Assembly: GCF_008124765.1 (NCBI RefSeq)
Contig: NZ_VNHS01000014.1
Coordinates: forward strand, 45,731 to 109,730
Length of the DNA stretch: 64,000 bases
Origin: Paenibacillus methanolicus
GTDB lineage: Bacteria > Bacillota > Bacilli > Paenibacillales > Paenibacillaceae
Direction of reading: 5' to 3'
The position numbers and the translations under genes were made by a program. Below are positions 26,533 to 34,191 of the stretch, in pieces; the first letter of the stretch is position 1; each line of letters begins with the position of its first letter. Under the pieces are notes generated by a model. That model saw only the letters and a list, made by a program, of their open reading frames with translations. It was not told where the DNA came from and ran no database searches.

Positions 26533-27225
26533 CTACTTCCCCCTTACGATGAACAATATGCCCACATAGGCGATAATCAACAACCACAGCTGATACGCAT
26601 ACGCATTGATCTCGACCGCGATCGGCCAACCGGCCCACTCCAGCATGCCGGACAGAATGCCAAGGCCGCTTCCGACGGAGAGCGCCGCTATTCCGCATCG
26701 AATGATGCCGGACCGATATAACGCGACGGCCGTCAGGATCGCCCACACGCCCATGGTCGCGAATCCGAGCGTCTCCCCGATCGTCACGCCGAGATACAGA
26801 TGCAGCGCGTGAAAGACCGTCTCGATCGCGTCTTGTCGGGCTGGCGAGAGGGCGTCTTGCCCGGCGTATTGCGCAGCTAATGCATCCGCCGCGAACAACC
26901 ATCTGGAGAACCCGAGCACGTGAAACGTCGCGCTGGCCAAGCCGACGCCGGCGGCAGCCATGCTCAGGCCTCGATTCGCCGGGCTCGTAAGGCGGGCGAA
27001 TAGCAGGACGATCGGGAAGATGAGCAAGCTGGCCGCGACCATGCCGGCCCAATACAAGGTGAGCGTCGCGCCGCCTTCATGATACTTTCGCAGGACCGCC
27101 GCGACGGGTTCTCTCAGAATGTCGGGGTAATTAAACCGGACGATCAATCCGGTCCATGAGAGGACGATCAGCAGCGGCATGAGCACGAGCAGAATGCCGA
27201 ATGTTCGCATTTTGTAACGGTTCAT
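26533..27225 (-). CDS. DUF4386-type integral membrane protein
   Basis: This 230-residue protein has about six hydrophobic segments, starting MRTFGILLVLMPLLIVLSWTG, and matches the general pattern of DUF4386 membrane proteins (function unknown). The frame is open further upstream, but ATG at 27225 follows GGAGG on the minus strand at a good distance. It is the first gene of a two-gene unit with the epimerase and is divergent from the AraC regulator across 117 bases that must hold both promoters. Confidence 0.7.
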   Translation of the reverse strand: MNRYKMRTFGILLVLMPLLIVLSWTGLIVRFNYPDILREPVAAVLRKYHEGGATLTLYWAGMVAASLLIFPIVLLFARLTSPANRGLSMAAAGVGLASATFHVLGFSRWLFAADALAAQYAGQDALSPARQDAIETVFHALHLYLGVTIGETLGFATMGVWAILTAVALYRSGIIRCGIAALSVGSGLGILSGMLEWAGWPIAVEINAYAYQLWLLIIAYVGILFIVRGK

Positions 27226-27342
27226 CTTATTTTCCTCCACGCGAGATGCATTTGATACAATCATCTTAAGCGGGAGCGTCGCTCGTTCCCATGATGCCAG
27301 ACGCAAAAAAGGTATGCCATTGCGCAAAGGAGGAGGACGCAA

Positions 27343-28347
27343 ATGGGCTATGGCTTGTCGGTCTCGCTCGTTCATCCGCTGCTCAGCTATATGGCGAGGA
27401 ACGGGTATCGCCTGGACTTGTTTCGTGAAGCCGCTTCGTTCGATATGAAGCTCCTGCAAGAGGCGGAGGCGCGCATGCGGGAAGAGGAGTTTGACCGTTT
27501 GCTGGAGGAGGCTTCGGCTTTTACGCAGGACCCGTTATTGGGTCTGCATTTGGGACAGACCATCGAGTTATCCAGTCTCGGCATTCTAGGTTATGTGCTG
27601 CTGCATTGCAAAACCATCGGCGATGCGTTGGCCGCTTATCGGCGATATAACGTGATATTGTGCAGCGGCATCGATATCGAGTGGGAGACGGTTGGACAGG
27701 AAACCATCATCCGATTCAACGTGAGCGATCCGTCCAGACAAGCCTCCAGACACGCGGTCGAAGGGATGGTCAGTTCCTTCTATCATATTGTTCTTGCCTT
27801 AAGCTGTCGGAACATTGCGCCCATCAGACTGCATTTCACGCACGGAGCCCCGGAGGATGGGGAGGCGTATGTCCGCCTTTTCGGCATCGCTCCCGTGTTC
27901 GGGCGCGAAAGCAATCTATTGAGCGTGGAGCGGGAGATGCTGCAGGTTCCGATCTTGTTCTCGAAGGGCGAGATGTTCAGCGCGTTCGAAGCCTATGCGG
28001 AGGAAGCGAGAGCCCGGCTGCTGCAAGGGGAGGCTTTCGCGGATCAGGTGTACCGATGGATCGTCCGGAGCATGCCGGCCGCATTCCCGGGCGTTCAAGA
28101 GGCGGCGCTGCACTTCAAGGTCAGCGTGCGTACGCTGCAGGCCAATCTCAAGCGGGAGGATGCGACGTACAACCGCCTGTTCAATAAAGCGCGGATGGAA
28201 TTCGCGGTGCATTATTTGAAGAACCCTCGGTTTACGGTGGCGGAGATCGCGTATTTGCTTCAATTTTCGGAGCCGAGCGCCTTTCAGAGCGCGTTCAAGC
28301 GATGGACCGGCTTGCCGCCGGGACGGTATAGGGAGATGCGTCTTTAA
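27343..28347 (+). CDS. AraC family transcriptional regulator (arabinose-binding-domain type)
   Basis: The 334-residue protein has an N-terminal AraC_binding_2-like domain (LSLGILGYVLLHCKTIGDALAAYRRY region), as in OruR/ArgR-type regulators. The C-terminal double HTH (about 230-332) includes VSVRTLQANLKREDATYNRLFN and FTVAEIAYLLQFSEPSAFQSAFKRWTG. AAAGGAGGAGG precedes the ATG. Its position, divergent from the DUF4386/epimerase pair, indicates it controls that pair. A hairpin terminator follows at 28391. Confidence 0.9.
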   Translation: MGYGLSVSLVHPLLSYMARNGYRLDLFREAASFDMKLLQEAEARMREEEFDRLLEEASAFTQDPLLGLHLGQTIELSSLGILGYVLLHCKTIGDALAAYRRYNVILCSGIDIEWETVGQETIIRFNVSDPSRQASRHAVEGMVSSFYHIVLALSCRNIAPIRLHFTHGAPEDGEAYVRLFGIAPVFGRESNLLSVEREMLQVPILFSKGEMFSAFEAYAEEARARLLQGEAFADQVYRWIVRSMPAAFPGVQEAALHFKVSVRTLQANLKREDATYNRLFNKARMEFAVHYLKNPRFTVAEIAYLLQFSEPSAFQSAFKRWTGLPPGRYREMRL

Positions 28348-28390
28348 GCGCATGTGTGAACAAGCCGCAGAATCTTCCGACGACGACAAA

Positions 28391-28422
28391 GCGGCTGTCC
28401 AGGAGCGATCCTGTACAGCCGC
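28391..28422 (+). terminator. Hairpin after the AraC gene
   Basis: GCGGCTGT (28391-28398) pairs with ACAGCCGC (28415-28422), with an inner CAGGA/TCCTG step. The tail is only weakly T-rich. Confidence 0.55.
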
Positions 28423-28431
28423 GTACTGTTG

Positions 28432-28512
28432 TTATTCCGGCGTTCCTTGCGTGAACGTCAGCGTGTCCAACGTGTAAACCGCGGACAAGTCGGCGACGAT
28501 CGCGAGTGGTCA
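28432..28512 (-). pseudogene. Short C-terminal remnant of a lost gene
   Basis: On the minus strand, between a TGA at 28510-28512 and a TAA at 28432-28434, there are 25 codons reading through IVADLSAVYTLDTLTFTQG. The composition is protein-like but there is no start and the frame is closed upstream, as if a gene had been deleted up to its last codons. The orphan terminator at 28571-28595 supports a rearranged region. The rest of the 344-base gap between the AraC and membrane-protein genes holds nothing else I can name. Confidence 0.25.
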
Positions 28513-28570
28513 AAATAATACGGGGTTCCAGATGCCTTAACCGGGCATCGCGAATTCGAACCGCGCAGCG

Positions 28571-28595
28571 AAGGCACCCGGAAGGGTGCCTTTTG
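28571..28595 (+). terminator. Orphan plus-strand terminator
   Basis: AAGGCACCC (28571-28579) pairs perfectly with GGGTGCCTT (28584-28592) over a GGAA loop, followed by TTG. No complete gene directly precedes it on this strand apart from AraC, which already has its own hairpin. Confidence 0.65.
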
Positions 28596-28691
28596 TGATG
28601 GATAGGCCTTCCTGAAATTCGCGTGCATGATGCGATTACCGCTGCTTGCGGTCGATTGCTTCCCTATGTCCCAATTGTGGTCATGCCGTCC

Positions 28692-29216
28692 TCATCTCGC
28701 CTTGCGCCGAATCCCCCATTCCAGACCGCCTCCGCTAGACGATCGTCGCGGCGTTGCGGCATCGGGATTCATAATTTTCTCCTGCCACTGTTGATACCCG
28801 TAAATAACGACGGACAGCAGCACCAGATCAACATAAATCCAGAAGCGGCTGCGATCCACGAAGCTGTAGAAACCCCGCCATTCATAGAAGAGGCTGAACA
28901 CGAACATGAACACGAAATCGCAGATGACGTTCGTGAGGAAATACCGCCAGAATCGTCCGTAGGTCAAGGAGAAGATCCACATGGTACTCCCGACGAACGC
29001 GCCGTGGATTAACGGAATGAAGGCGGTAAAGGGGACGAGATTTTGATGGATGACGATCCAATCCGTCGCATCGATCGCGATTTCGTCATAGATGGTCATC
29101 AGCAGCGCGGTGAGAATCGTGACCGGCATATAACGGCGCAGCGTCTCTTTACTCAGGAAAACGAAAGAGAGCCACGGGACAAGCAGCGTAATCCACATGA
29201 TTGCATGGTTTAGCAT
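28692..29216 (-). CDS. Small integral membrane protein of unknown function
   Basis: The 174-residue protein has about five hydrophobic segments (first MWITLLVPWLSFVFL, later FWRYFLTNVICDFVFMFVFSLF and IYVDLVLLSVVIYGY), aromatic-rich and with a charged C-terminal tail. It resembles Bacillales/Clostridial CBO0543-type membrane proteins, but I would not assign a function. ATG at 29216 is chosen because GGAGG lies 6-10 bases upstream on the minus strand. It is divergent from the pnuC operon, so its promoter shares the 221-base gap containing the A/T-rich dyads at 29382-29422. Confidence 0.6.
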   Translation of the reverse strand: MLNHAIMWITLLVPWLSFVFLSKETLRRYMPVTILTALLMTIYDEIAIDATDWIVIHQNLVPFTAFIPLIHGAFVGSTMWIFSLTYGRFWRYFLTNVICDFVFMFVFSLFYEWRGFYSFVDRSRFWIYVDLVLLSVVIYGYQQWQEKIMNPDAATPRRSSSGGGLEWGIRRKAR

Positions 29217-29381
29217 AGGGGACCTCCATCGCGGGTTGAATGCTGATAATTTGTGCGGCCGCCTGAAAATTATCCGCGGTTTGGGCATCATTGGGGAGGT
29301 TTAGCTCGGAGGGGCCGCGAGGCATGCGGACAGGGCGTTCCATATTTTGCTTGCCTTCTCCATGATTTGTTGTTATTTTAG

Positions 29382-29422
29382 ATAGTAACAAAATGTTATT
29401 ATCATAAAGTTACTAACGTAAC
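29382..29422. promoter_or_regulatory. Operator-like dyads before the NAD/ADP-ribose operon (candidate NrtR sites)
   Basis: ATAGTAACA (29382-29390) faces TGTTATTAT (29394-29402) across AAA, 8 of 9 matched. A second dyad, GTTAC-N4-GTAAC, is at 29409-29422, just before the pnuC ribosome binding site. The arms TAGTAAC and GTTACTA also match each other at a longer distance. Since the third gene encodes an NrtR-type repressor, these are the natural autoregulatory sites; this is inferred, not matched to a published motif. Confidence 0.45.
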
Positions 29423-29437
29423 GGGAGGCGGAGCAAC

Positions 29438-30133
29438 ATGGAGAACGCCAAGGAGTTAAACATAAGTCGCGCATGGAGAGGCTGGAACGCATTCGAAATC
29501 GCCTGGTTAGCGCTGTTCAGCGCGATCGCGGTCGGCATTACGGTGATCACGAAAGATTCCGTATTCGGGTTTACGGTCTTCATCACCGGGGTGCTGTGCG
29601 TGGTGCTCGCGGCTAAAGGAAATCTGATGAGCTACGTGTTCGGGATGTACAATACGCTCGGTTACGCCTACTTGGCTTACGTCAACGGGTTGTTCGGCGA
29701 AGTGGCGCTGAATTTGCTGTTCTTCGTGCCGATGAATGTTGTCGGCTTCTACATGTGGCGCAGCCATCGTCGCGGCGGCAAGCTCGCCATGCGGCAGATG
29801 GGGCTGAACGGCCTGCTGCTCGTGGCGGCGATTTGCCTCATCGGCAGCCTGCTGCTCGGGTTCGGATTATCGTTCATCCCGGAGCAGAATTCGCCTTACA
29901 TCGATGCCGCGACGACGGCGTTGTCGGTCGTGGCGACCATTCTCATGGTGAGAAGATTCAAGGAGCAGTGGCTGGTTTATATCGTGTTGAATTTGTTCAC
30001 GGTGCTGCTCTGGGTCATACGGCTGCTCGACGGCAGCGGCGATGGATGGCTCATGATCGTCATGTGGAGCGCGTATTTGGTGAATGCGGTATATGGCTAC
30101 TACAATTGGAGCAAAGGGGTCAAGGAGGGATAA
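29438..30133 (+). CDS. pnuC: PnuC-type nicotinamide riboside transporter
   Basis: The 231-residue membrane protein has about seven hydrophobic segments and PnuC hallmarks: GFTVFITGVLCVVLAAKGN, GMYNTLGYAYLAYVNGLFGE, NLLFFVPMNVVGFYMW and a C-terminal WSAYLVNAVYGYYNW. PnuC proteins facilitate uptake of nicotinamide riboside, which is trapped by phosphorylation. The next gene encodes exactly the kinase/adenylyltransferase needed for this. GGGAGGCGGAG precedes the ATG. It is the first gene of a five-gene unit, and operator-like dyads lie just upstream. Confidence 0.92.
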   Translation: MENAKELNISRAWRGWNAFEIAWLALFSAIAVGITVITKDSVFGFTVFITGVLCVVLAAKGNLMSYVFGMYNTLGYAYLAYVNGLFGEVALNLLFFVPMNVVGFYMWRSHRRGGKLAMRQMGLNGLLLVAAICLIGSLLLGFGLSFIPEQNSPYIDAATTALSVVATILMVRRFKEQWLVYIVLNLFTVLLWVIRLLDGSGDGWLMIVMWSAYLVNAVYGYYNWSKGVKEG

Positions 30134-30135
30134 GC

Positions 30136-31149
30136 ATGAAGACGCTGGGATTAACGCTGGGGAAGTTCGCGCCGCTGCACAAGGGGCATCAATATATGAT
30201 CGAGACGGCGCTGCAAGAGGTCGACGAGCTGATCGTCGTCATCTACGAGACGCCGGTGACGCCGATTCCGCTGCATATTCGGGCGAACTGGATTCGCAAG
30301 CTGTATCCGACCGTGCGGGTCATCGAAGCGTGGGACGGACCGGACGGGTACTCGAACGACCGGGAGCACGAGATTCGGGAGGAGCAGTACATTCTGGGGC
30401 TGCTGAAAGGCGAGCAGGTGACGCACTTCTACTCCAGCGAGTTCTATGGCGAACATATGAGCATCGCCTTAGGCGCGGTGGACCGGCGGGTGGACGAAGC
30501 CCGGGGGCAAGTGCCGATCTCGGCCACGATGGTCCGCTCCGATCCGTACAAGTACCGCGAATTCGTCAGCGACGTCGTCTACCGGGATTTGATTACGAAG
30601 GTGGTGCTCGTCGGCGCGATGTCCACGGGCAAATCGACGATCACCGAAGCGCTGGCGGCTCGTTATCGCACGACGTTCGCGAGCGAATACGGGCGCGATT
30701 ACTGGACGGAGCATCAGGTGGACCGCCGGATCGGCTTGGAAGCGTTCGACGAGATCGCGACCGGCCACCTCGAGCGCGAGGAGCGGGCGCTGCTGGAAGC
30801 GAACCGGTATCTGTTCGTCGATACGAACGCGATTACGACCTATATGTTCGCCCTCGACTACCACGGCCGGGCGCCGGAGCTGTTGACGCGGATCGCGCTG
30901 GAGAACGCGCGGCGGTACGACCTGTTCTTCCTGTGCGACGACGATATTCCGTACGACGATACGTGGGACCGGAGCGGAGATCAGAAGCGGCACGTGTTCC
31001 ATAAGCAGATCATCGCGGATTTGAAGGAGCGCCGGATTCCGTATATCACGCTGCGGGGTAGCCTGGAGCAGCGGATCCGCAAAGTCGACGAGGTATTGGC
31101 CAAGTTCGAGCCGTACGCGAACTTTTTCGGAGCGGCGCATGGCGAATAA
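30136..31149 (+). CDS. nadR: NadR-type NMN adenylyltransferase / ribosylnicotinamide kinase
   Basis: The 337-residue two-domain enzyme has an N-terminal nucleotidyltransferase with GKFAPLHKGHQ (HxGH motif, H15-H18) and ISATMVRSDP. These catalyse NMN + ATP to NAD+. The C-terminal kinase has P-loop GAMSTGKST (K166), phosphorylating nicotinamide riboside to NMN. No N-terminal HTH is present, so unlike enterobacterial NadR it is enzyme only, with regulation left to the nearby nrtR. CAAGGAGGGA overlaps the pnuC stop codon; the ATG is 2 bases after it, indicating coupled translation. Together with PnuC it completes NR-to-NAD+ salvage. Confidence 0.9.
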   Translation: MKTLGLTLGKFAPLHKGHQYMIETALQEVDELIVVIYETPVTPIPLHIRANWIRKLYPTVRVIEAWDGPDGYSNDREHEIREEQYILGLLKGEQVTHFYSSEFYGEHMSIALGAVDRRVDEARGQVPISATMVRSDPYKYREFVSDVVYRDLITKVVLVGAMSTGKSTITEALAARYRTTFASEYGRDYWTEHQVDRRIGLEAFDEIATGHLEREERALLEANRYLFVDTNAITTYMFALDYHGRAPELLTRIALENARRYDLFFLCDDDIPYDDTWDRSGDQKRHVFHKQIIADLKERRIPYITLRGSLEQRIRKVDEVLAKFEPYANFFGAAHGE

Positions 31150-31171
31150 CCCGCCAAAGGAGGCAGGAGAG

Positions 31172-32059
31172 TTGGACGTATTGGATCGCGACGGGCTGAC
31201 GGAACGCGAGTTTCTGGAGCGGTACCGGGTCGGGGATTACGAGCGGCCTTCGGTGGCGGCGGACATGGTCATTGTCACCGTCACGGATACGGAGGCGGAC
31301 AGCTACCGCAAGCTGCCGGACAAAGAGCTGCGCGTCCTGCTCATTCGACGGGGCGGGCATCCGTTCCTGGGCAAATGGGCGCTGCCGGGCGGCTTCGTCC
31401 GTCCGAACGAGACGACGGATCAGGCGGCGGCGCGCGAGCTGCGCGAGGAAACCGGCGTGGACGACGTGTATTTGGAGCAGCTGTACACGTTCAGCGACGT
31501 CGGGCGCGACCCCCGCGCATGGGTGATGAGCTGCAGTTATATGGCCTTGATCAACGGCGAGCACCTTCAGCTGCAGGCAGGGGATGACGCGGCCGAGGCG
31601 GCTTGGTTCAAGGCGACCTACCGGCTGCTGCGGGAGCGGAAGGAGCATGTTGAGGACGGATACGTGAAGACGCTGGAGTACGAACTTAAGCTCAGCAGCG
31701 AGGAGGAAGAGTTGACGGCAGTCGTGGCGCGGACGGTGACGGCAAGAGCGACCTCGACGTCGACCGCGTACGCCATCGTCGCGAATGACGGCTTGGCGTT
31801 CGACCATGCGAAGATCATCGCCTGCGCCATCGAGCGGCTCCGGGGCAAAGTGAATTACACCGACATCGCCCTGCATCTGATGCCGCCTTTGTTCACGTTG
31901 ACGGAGCTGCAGCAAGTATACGAGGTGATTTTGGATAAGGAGCTGCTGAAAGCCGCCTTCCGGCGCAAAGTGGCCGACCTCGTGGCGGAGACCGATCATT
32001 ACACGGAGAACGCGGGCCATCGTCCGTCCCGTTTGTATCGGAGAAGGTTGGAGGAGTAA
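31172..32059 (+). CDS. nrtR: NrtR: Nudix-domain transcriptional regulator of NAD metabolism
   Basis: The protein has an N-terminal Nudix hydrolase-like domain and a C-terminal winged HTH (about 215-290, VNYTDIALHLMPPLFTLTELQQVYEVILDKEL), the NrtR architecture. In characterised NrtR proteins, ADP-ribose bound by the Nudix domain releases the protein from DNA. Here the Nudix box is complete (G74-x5-E80-x7-R88-E89-L-x-E92-E93-x-G95), so hydrolysis of ADP-ribose is also possible. TTG 31172 is preferred because AAAGGAGG (31156-31163) is 8 bases away; an ATG at 31139, overlapping nadR, is in frame but lacks a site. It presumably represses its own operon. Confidence 0.88.
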   Translation: MDVLDRDGLTEREFLERYRVGDYERPSVAADMVIVTVTDTEADSYRKLPDKELRVLLIRRGGHPFLGKWALPGGFVRPNETTDQAAARELREETGVDDVYLEQLYTFSDVGRDPRAWVMSCSYMALINGEHLQLQAGDDAAEAAWFKATYRLLRERKEHVEDGYVKTLEYELKLSSEEEELTAVVARTVTARATSTSTAYAIVANDGLAFDHAKIIACAIERLRGKVNYTDIALHLMPPLFTLTELQQVYEVILDKELLKAAFRRKVADLVAETDHYTENAGHRPSRLYRRRLEE

Positions 32060-32061
32060 GG

Positions 32062-32613
32062 ATGATCTACACGATCGAGAAATTAAGAGACGCCTATCGA
32101 GCAGGCGAGACGTTCAAATACGTGTTCTTCTGGGGCCACACGCCGCCAAAGGACGGAACCGTCGACAAAAGCTGTTTCAGCCAGTGGTGGATGAGTCCGT
32201 TTACGGTGGGGGTAACCGAATATTCGTGCGCGGAGCAGTTCATGATGGCCGAGAAGGCTCGGTTGTTCGGCGATGACGACATGCTGGAGGCGATCCTGAA
32301 GTCGAAGCATCCGAAGGAGATGAAAGCCTACGGGCGCGCGGTCCGGAACTTCGACAAGGACGTATGGGATCGCGAATGCTACGGCATCGTCCTGCGCGGC
32401 AGCTTGGCCAAGTTCGCCCAAAATCCGGCGCTCGGCGTTTATCTCAAGTCGACGGGCAACCGTATTCTGGTCGAAGCGAGCCCGCAGGATCGCATTTGGG
32501 GGATCGGCATGGGCCAGTCCAATCCAGACGTGAACAATCCGCTGAAGTGGCAGGGTAGCAATCTGCTCGGCTTCGCGCTTACCGAGGCGCGGGACGAACT
32601 GCTGCGGGGTTAG
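32062..32613 (+). CDS. NADAR (YbiA-like) domain N-glycosidase
   Basis: The 183-residue single-domain protein carries the NADAR pattern: KYVFFWGHTPP, SQWWMSPF, YSCAEQFMMAEKA, ASPQDRIWGIG and WQGSNLLGFALTEARDEL. Known members act on riboflavin-pathway ribosylamines (YbiA-like) or remove ADP-ribose from guanine in DNA, acting as antitoxins or erasers. Placement between nrtR (2-base gap) and a PARG-like gene favours an ADP-ribose role here (inference). There is no signal peptide. It follows the nrtR stop codon so closely that it must be translated from the same mRNA. Confidence 0.9.
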   Translation: MIYTIEKLRDAYRAGETFKYVFFWGHTPPKDGTVDKSCFSQWWMSPFTVGVTEYSCAEQFMMAEKARLFGDDDMLEAILKSKHPKEMKAYGRAVRNFDKDVWDRECYGIVLRGSLAKFAQNPALGVYLKSTGNRILVEASPQDRIWGIGMGQSNPDVNNPLKWQGSNLLGFALTEARDELLRG

Positions 32614-32660
32614 TTTTTGCCGGCATGGAAGCCGTGATGAAAGAAAGAAGGGAAACCACA

Positions 32661-33488
32661 ATGAACCGAAAAGAAATAGCGGCGGAAACGCTGCGCATCC
32701 AGCAACAAGGCTGCTATGACTACGAAGGACGCCAGGTCGACTTCGCCGCGGCGCAGCGGCAGTCCGAGGCGAACAGCAAGCTGATCACGCCGGAACAAGG
32801 GGAAGCGCTGGTCAAGGAAATTGGCGGGCTGCCGAAGTTGCCGCAAGCGGCCGTCTATTCCGTCGCCAACGAGGCCACGGTGAAGGCTATCTTGGACGGG
32901 GCTGCAGCCGGGAAGACGCGGGTCGGCGTGCTCAATTTCGCCAGCGCAAAGAACCCCGGCGGCGGGTTCCTGAACGGCGCGATGGCGCAGGAAGAAAGCC
33001 TGGCGGCTTCCAGCGGATTATATGAAGCGCAGCTGCGCCATGAAGCCTACTACAAGGCGAATCGGGCTTGCCCGTCGATGATGTATACCGACCATGCCAT
33101 CTACTCGCCGGACGTGGCGTTCTTCCGCGACGAGCGGTTCGGCCTGCTCGAACGGCCGGCGACCGCCTCGGTACTGACGCTGCCCGCCGTGAACTATGGG
33201 CAGGTCGTGCTCAAGGGCGAAGACCCCGAGGAGGCGGAGCGCGCGATGAAGAACCGGATGCGGCTGGCGCTGGCGATCTTCGCCTATCAAGGCGATCGCA
33301 GCCTCATCCTGGGCGCATATGGCTGCGGCGTTTTCCGGAACGATCCGGTCAAAGTGGCCAAGTGGTGGCGCGAGTTGTTGGAGGACGAGGAGCTAGGGCG
33401 CTTGTTCGCGGACATTCGCTTTGCCGTGTTGGATACGTCCAAAGCGGGGGCGTGCATACGTGCTTTTGAACGGGAGTGGAATGGATAA
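32661..33488 (+). CDS. TIGR02452-type poly(ADP-ribose) glycohydrolase-like macrodomain protein
   Basis: The 275-residue protein matches the microbial PARG-like family (TIGR02452/DUF2263). It has VGVLNFASAKNPGGG, the PARG catalytic signature GGG(100-102)-x7-QEE(110-112), then DHAIYSPDVAFFRD and ILGAYGCGVFRNDP of the macrodomain. The catalytic glutamates are intact, so hydrolysis of ADP-ribose from protein or nucleic acid is expected. ATG 32661 follows AAGGGAAA; ATGs at 32625 and 32637 are less well supported. It ends the NAD/ADP-ribose operon. No terminator follows, and the TetR promoter begins 38 bases downstream. Confidence 0.9.
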   Translation: MNRKEIAAETLRIQQQGCYDYEGRQVDFAAAQRQSEANSKLITPEQGEALVKEIGGLPKLPQAAVYSVANEATVKAILDGAAAGKTRVGVLNFASAKNPGGGFLNGAMAQEESLAASSGLYEAQLRHEAYYKANRACPSMMYTDHAIYSPDVAFFRDERFGLLERPATASVLTLPAVNYGQVVLKGEDPEEAERAMKNRMRLALAIFAYQGDRSLILGAYGCGVFRNDPVKVAKWWRELLEDEELGRLFADIRFAVLDTSKAGACIRAFEREWNG

Positions 33489-33525
33489 TGGACGGCGAAG
33501 AACGGGAAGGCAAGAAGAAAATCGC

Positions 33526-33554
33526 TTGACAGTCTACCTACTGGTAGGTAATAT
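33526..33554 (+). promoter_or_regulatory. Consensus promoter with embedded TetR operator
   Basis: TTGACA (33526-33531), a 17-base spacer and TAATAT (33549-33554) form a near-consensus sigma-A promoter. The spacer contains the dyad TACCTACTGGTAGGTA (33535-33550). Transcription should start around 33561, i.e. at the ATG of the TetR gene, giving a leaderless mRNA. Confidence 0.8.
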
Positions 33555-33560
33555 GTGGGT

Positions 33561-34133
33561 ATGAACAATAACACGTTGGATCAGATTTTGGATACAGCCC
33601 AGCTTCTCGTTCAATCCGTAGGATTCAATGCATTCAGTTACGCGGATATTTCTAGAGAAGTCGGAATTCGGAAAGCAAGCATCCATTACCATTTTCCTAA
33701 CAAAGCGGATTTGGGAGAGGCGTTAGTGGCGCGGTATCATGTTCATTTCAGGGCTGCTTTGACGCAAATCGATGCGCTCGCGGTGAGCGACTTGGAGAAG
33801 CTGCGCAAATTTGCCGCGCTTTACAAAGCCGGGCCCATTCATGAATTTCGGCTCTGTTTAGGCGTCATGTACGGAACGGACTATATTACGCTGCCGGAGA
33901 AGGTTCAAGAGAAGCTGACCGACTACTTTTCCACGAATTTGACATGGCTGGAGCAAGTTATGGACCATGGCTTAAAGGCCGGCGCGCTAGTCTTTAAGGG
34001 GACGGCGAAGAGTCGGGCCCATACGTTTCTTGCGGCGCTTCAGGGAGCGCAGTTGCTTGCGCGCAGCTTTAAGGACATCGACAAGTTCGATGAAATTGCC
34101 GAAGAATTAATAACCGCTTTAGAACCGAACTAA
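33561..34133 (+). CDS. TetR family regulator, probably translated from a leaderless mRNA
   Basis: The 190-residue regulator has an N-terminal TetR HTH (about residues 20-48: SYADISREVGIRKASIHYHFPNKADLGEAL) and an all-helical ligand domain. The start is ATG 33561; an in-frame GTG at 33555 lies inside the predicted promoter region. There is no ribosome binding site, and the predicted transcription start coincides with the ATG. Matching dyads in its own promoter (33535-33550) and before the downstream SDR (34158-34173) indicate autorepression and control of the SDR. The stop codon lies inside the terminator hairpin. Confidence 0.88.
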   Translation: MNNNTLDQILDTAQLLVQSVGFNAFSYADISREVGIRKASIHYHFPNKADLGEALVARYHVHFRAALTQIDALAVSDLEKLRKFAALYKAGPIHEFRLCLGVMYGTDYITLPEKVQEKLTDYFSTNLTWLEQVMDHGLKAGALVFKGTAKSRAHTFLAALQGAQLLARSFKDIDKFDEIAEELITALEPN

Positions 34134-34146
34134 AGCGGTTGTTTTT
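34112..34146 (+). terminator. Terminator overlapping the TetR stop codon
   Basis: AACCGCTTTAG (34112-34122) pairs perfectly with CTAAAGCGGTT (34130-34140), followed by GTTTTT. The 3' arm contains the TAA stop. Confidence 0.85.
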
Positions 34147-34157
34147 CGAATATAACC

Positions 34158-34173
34158 TACCTATTAGTAGGTA
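34158..34173. promoter_or_regulatory. Second TetR operator, before the SDR gene
   Basis: TACCTATTAGTAGGTA differs from the operator at 33535-33550 only at the centre. It sits 18 bases before the SDR start codon, so binding would block either promoter clearance or elongation. Confidence 0.7.
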
Positions 34174-34191
34174 AACGAAGGAGTCGTGAAT

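Noticed and set aside
28543..28566. tRNA 3' half on the minus strand (GGTTCGAATTC)
   Set aside because: A T-arm-like hairpin exists, but there is no matching acceptor 5' strand, anticodon arm or CCA end. It is probably chance.
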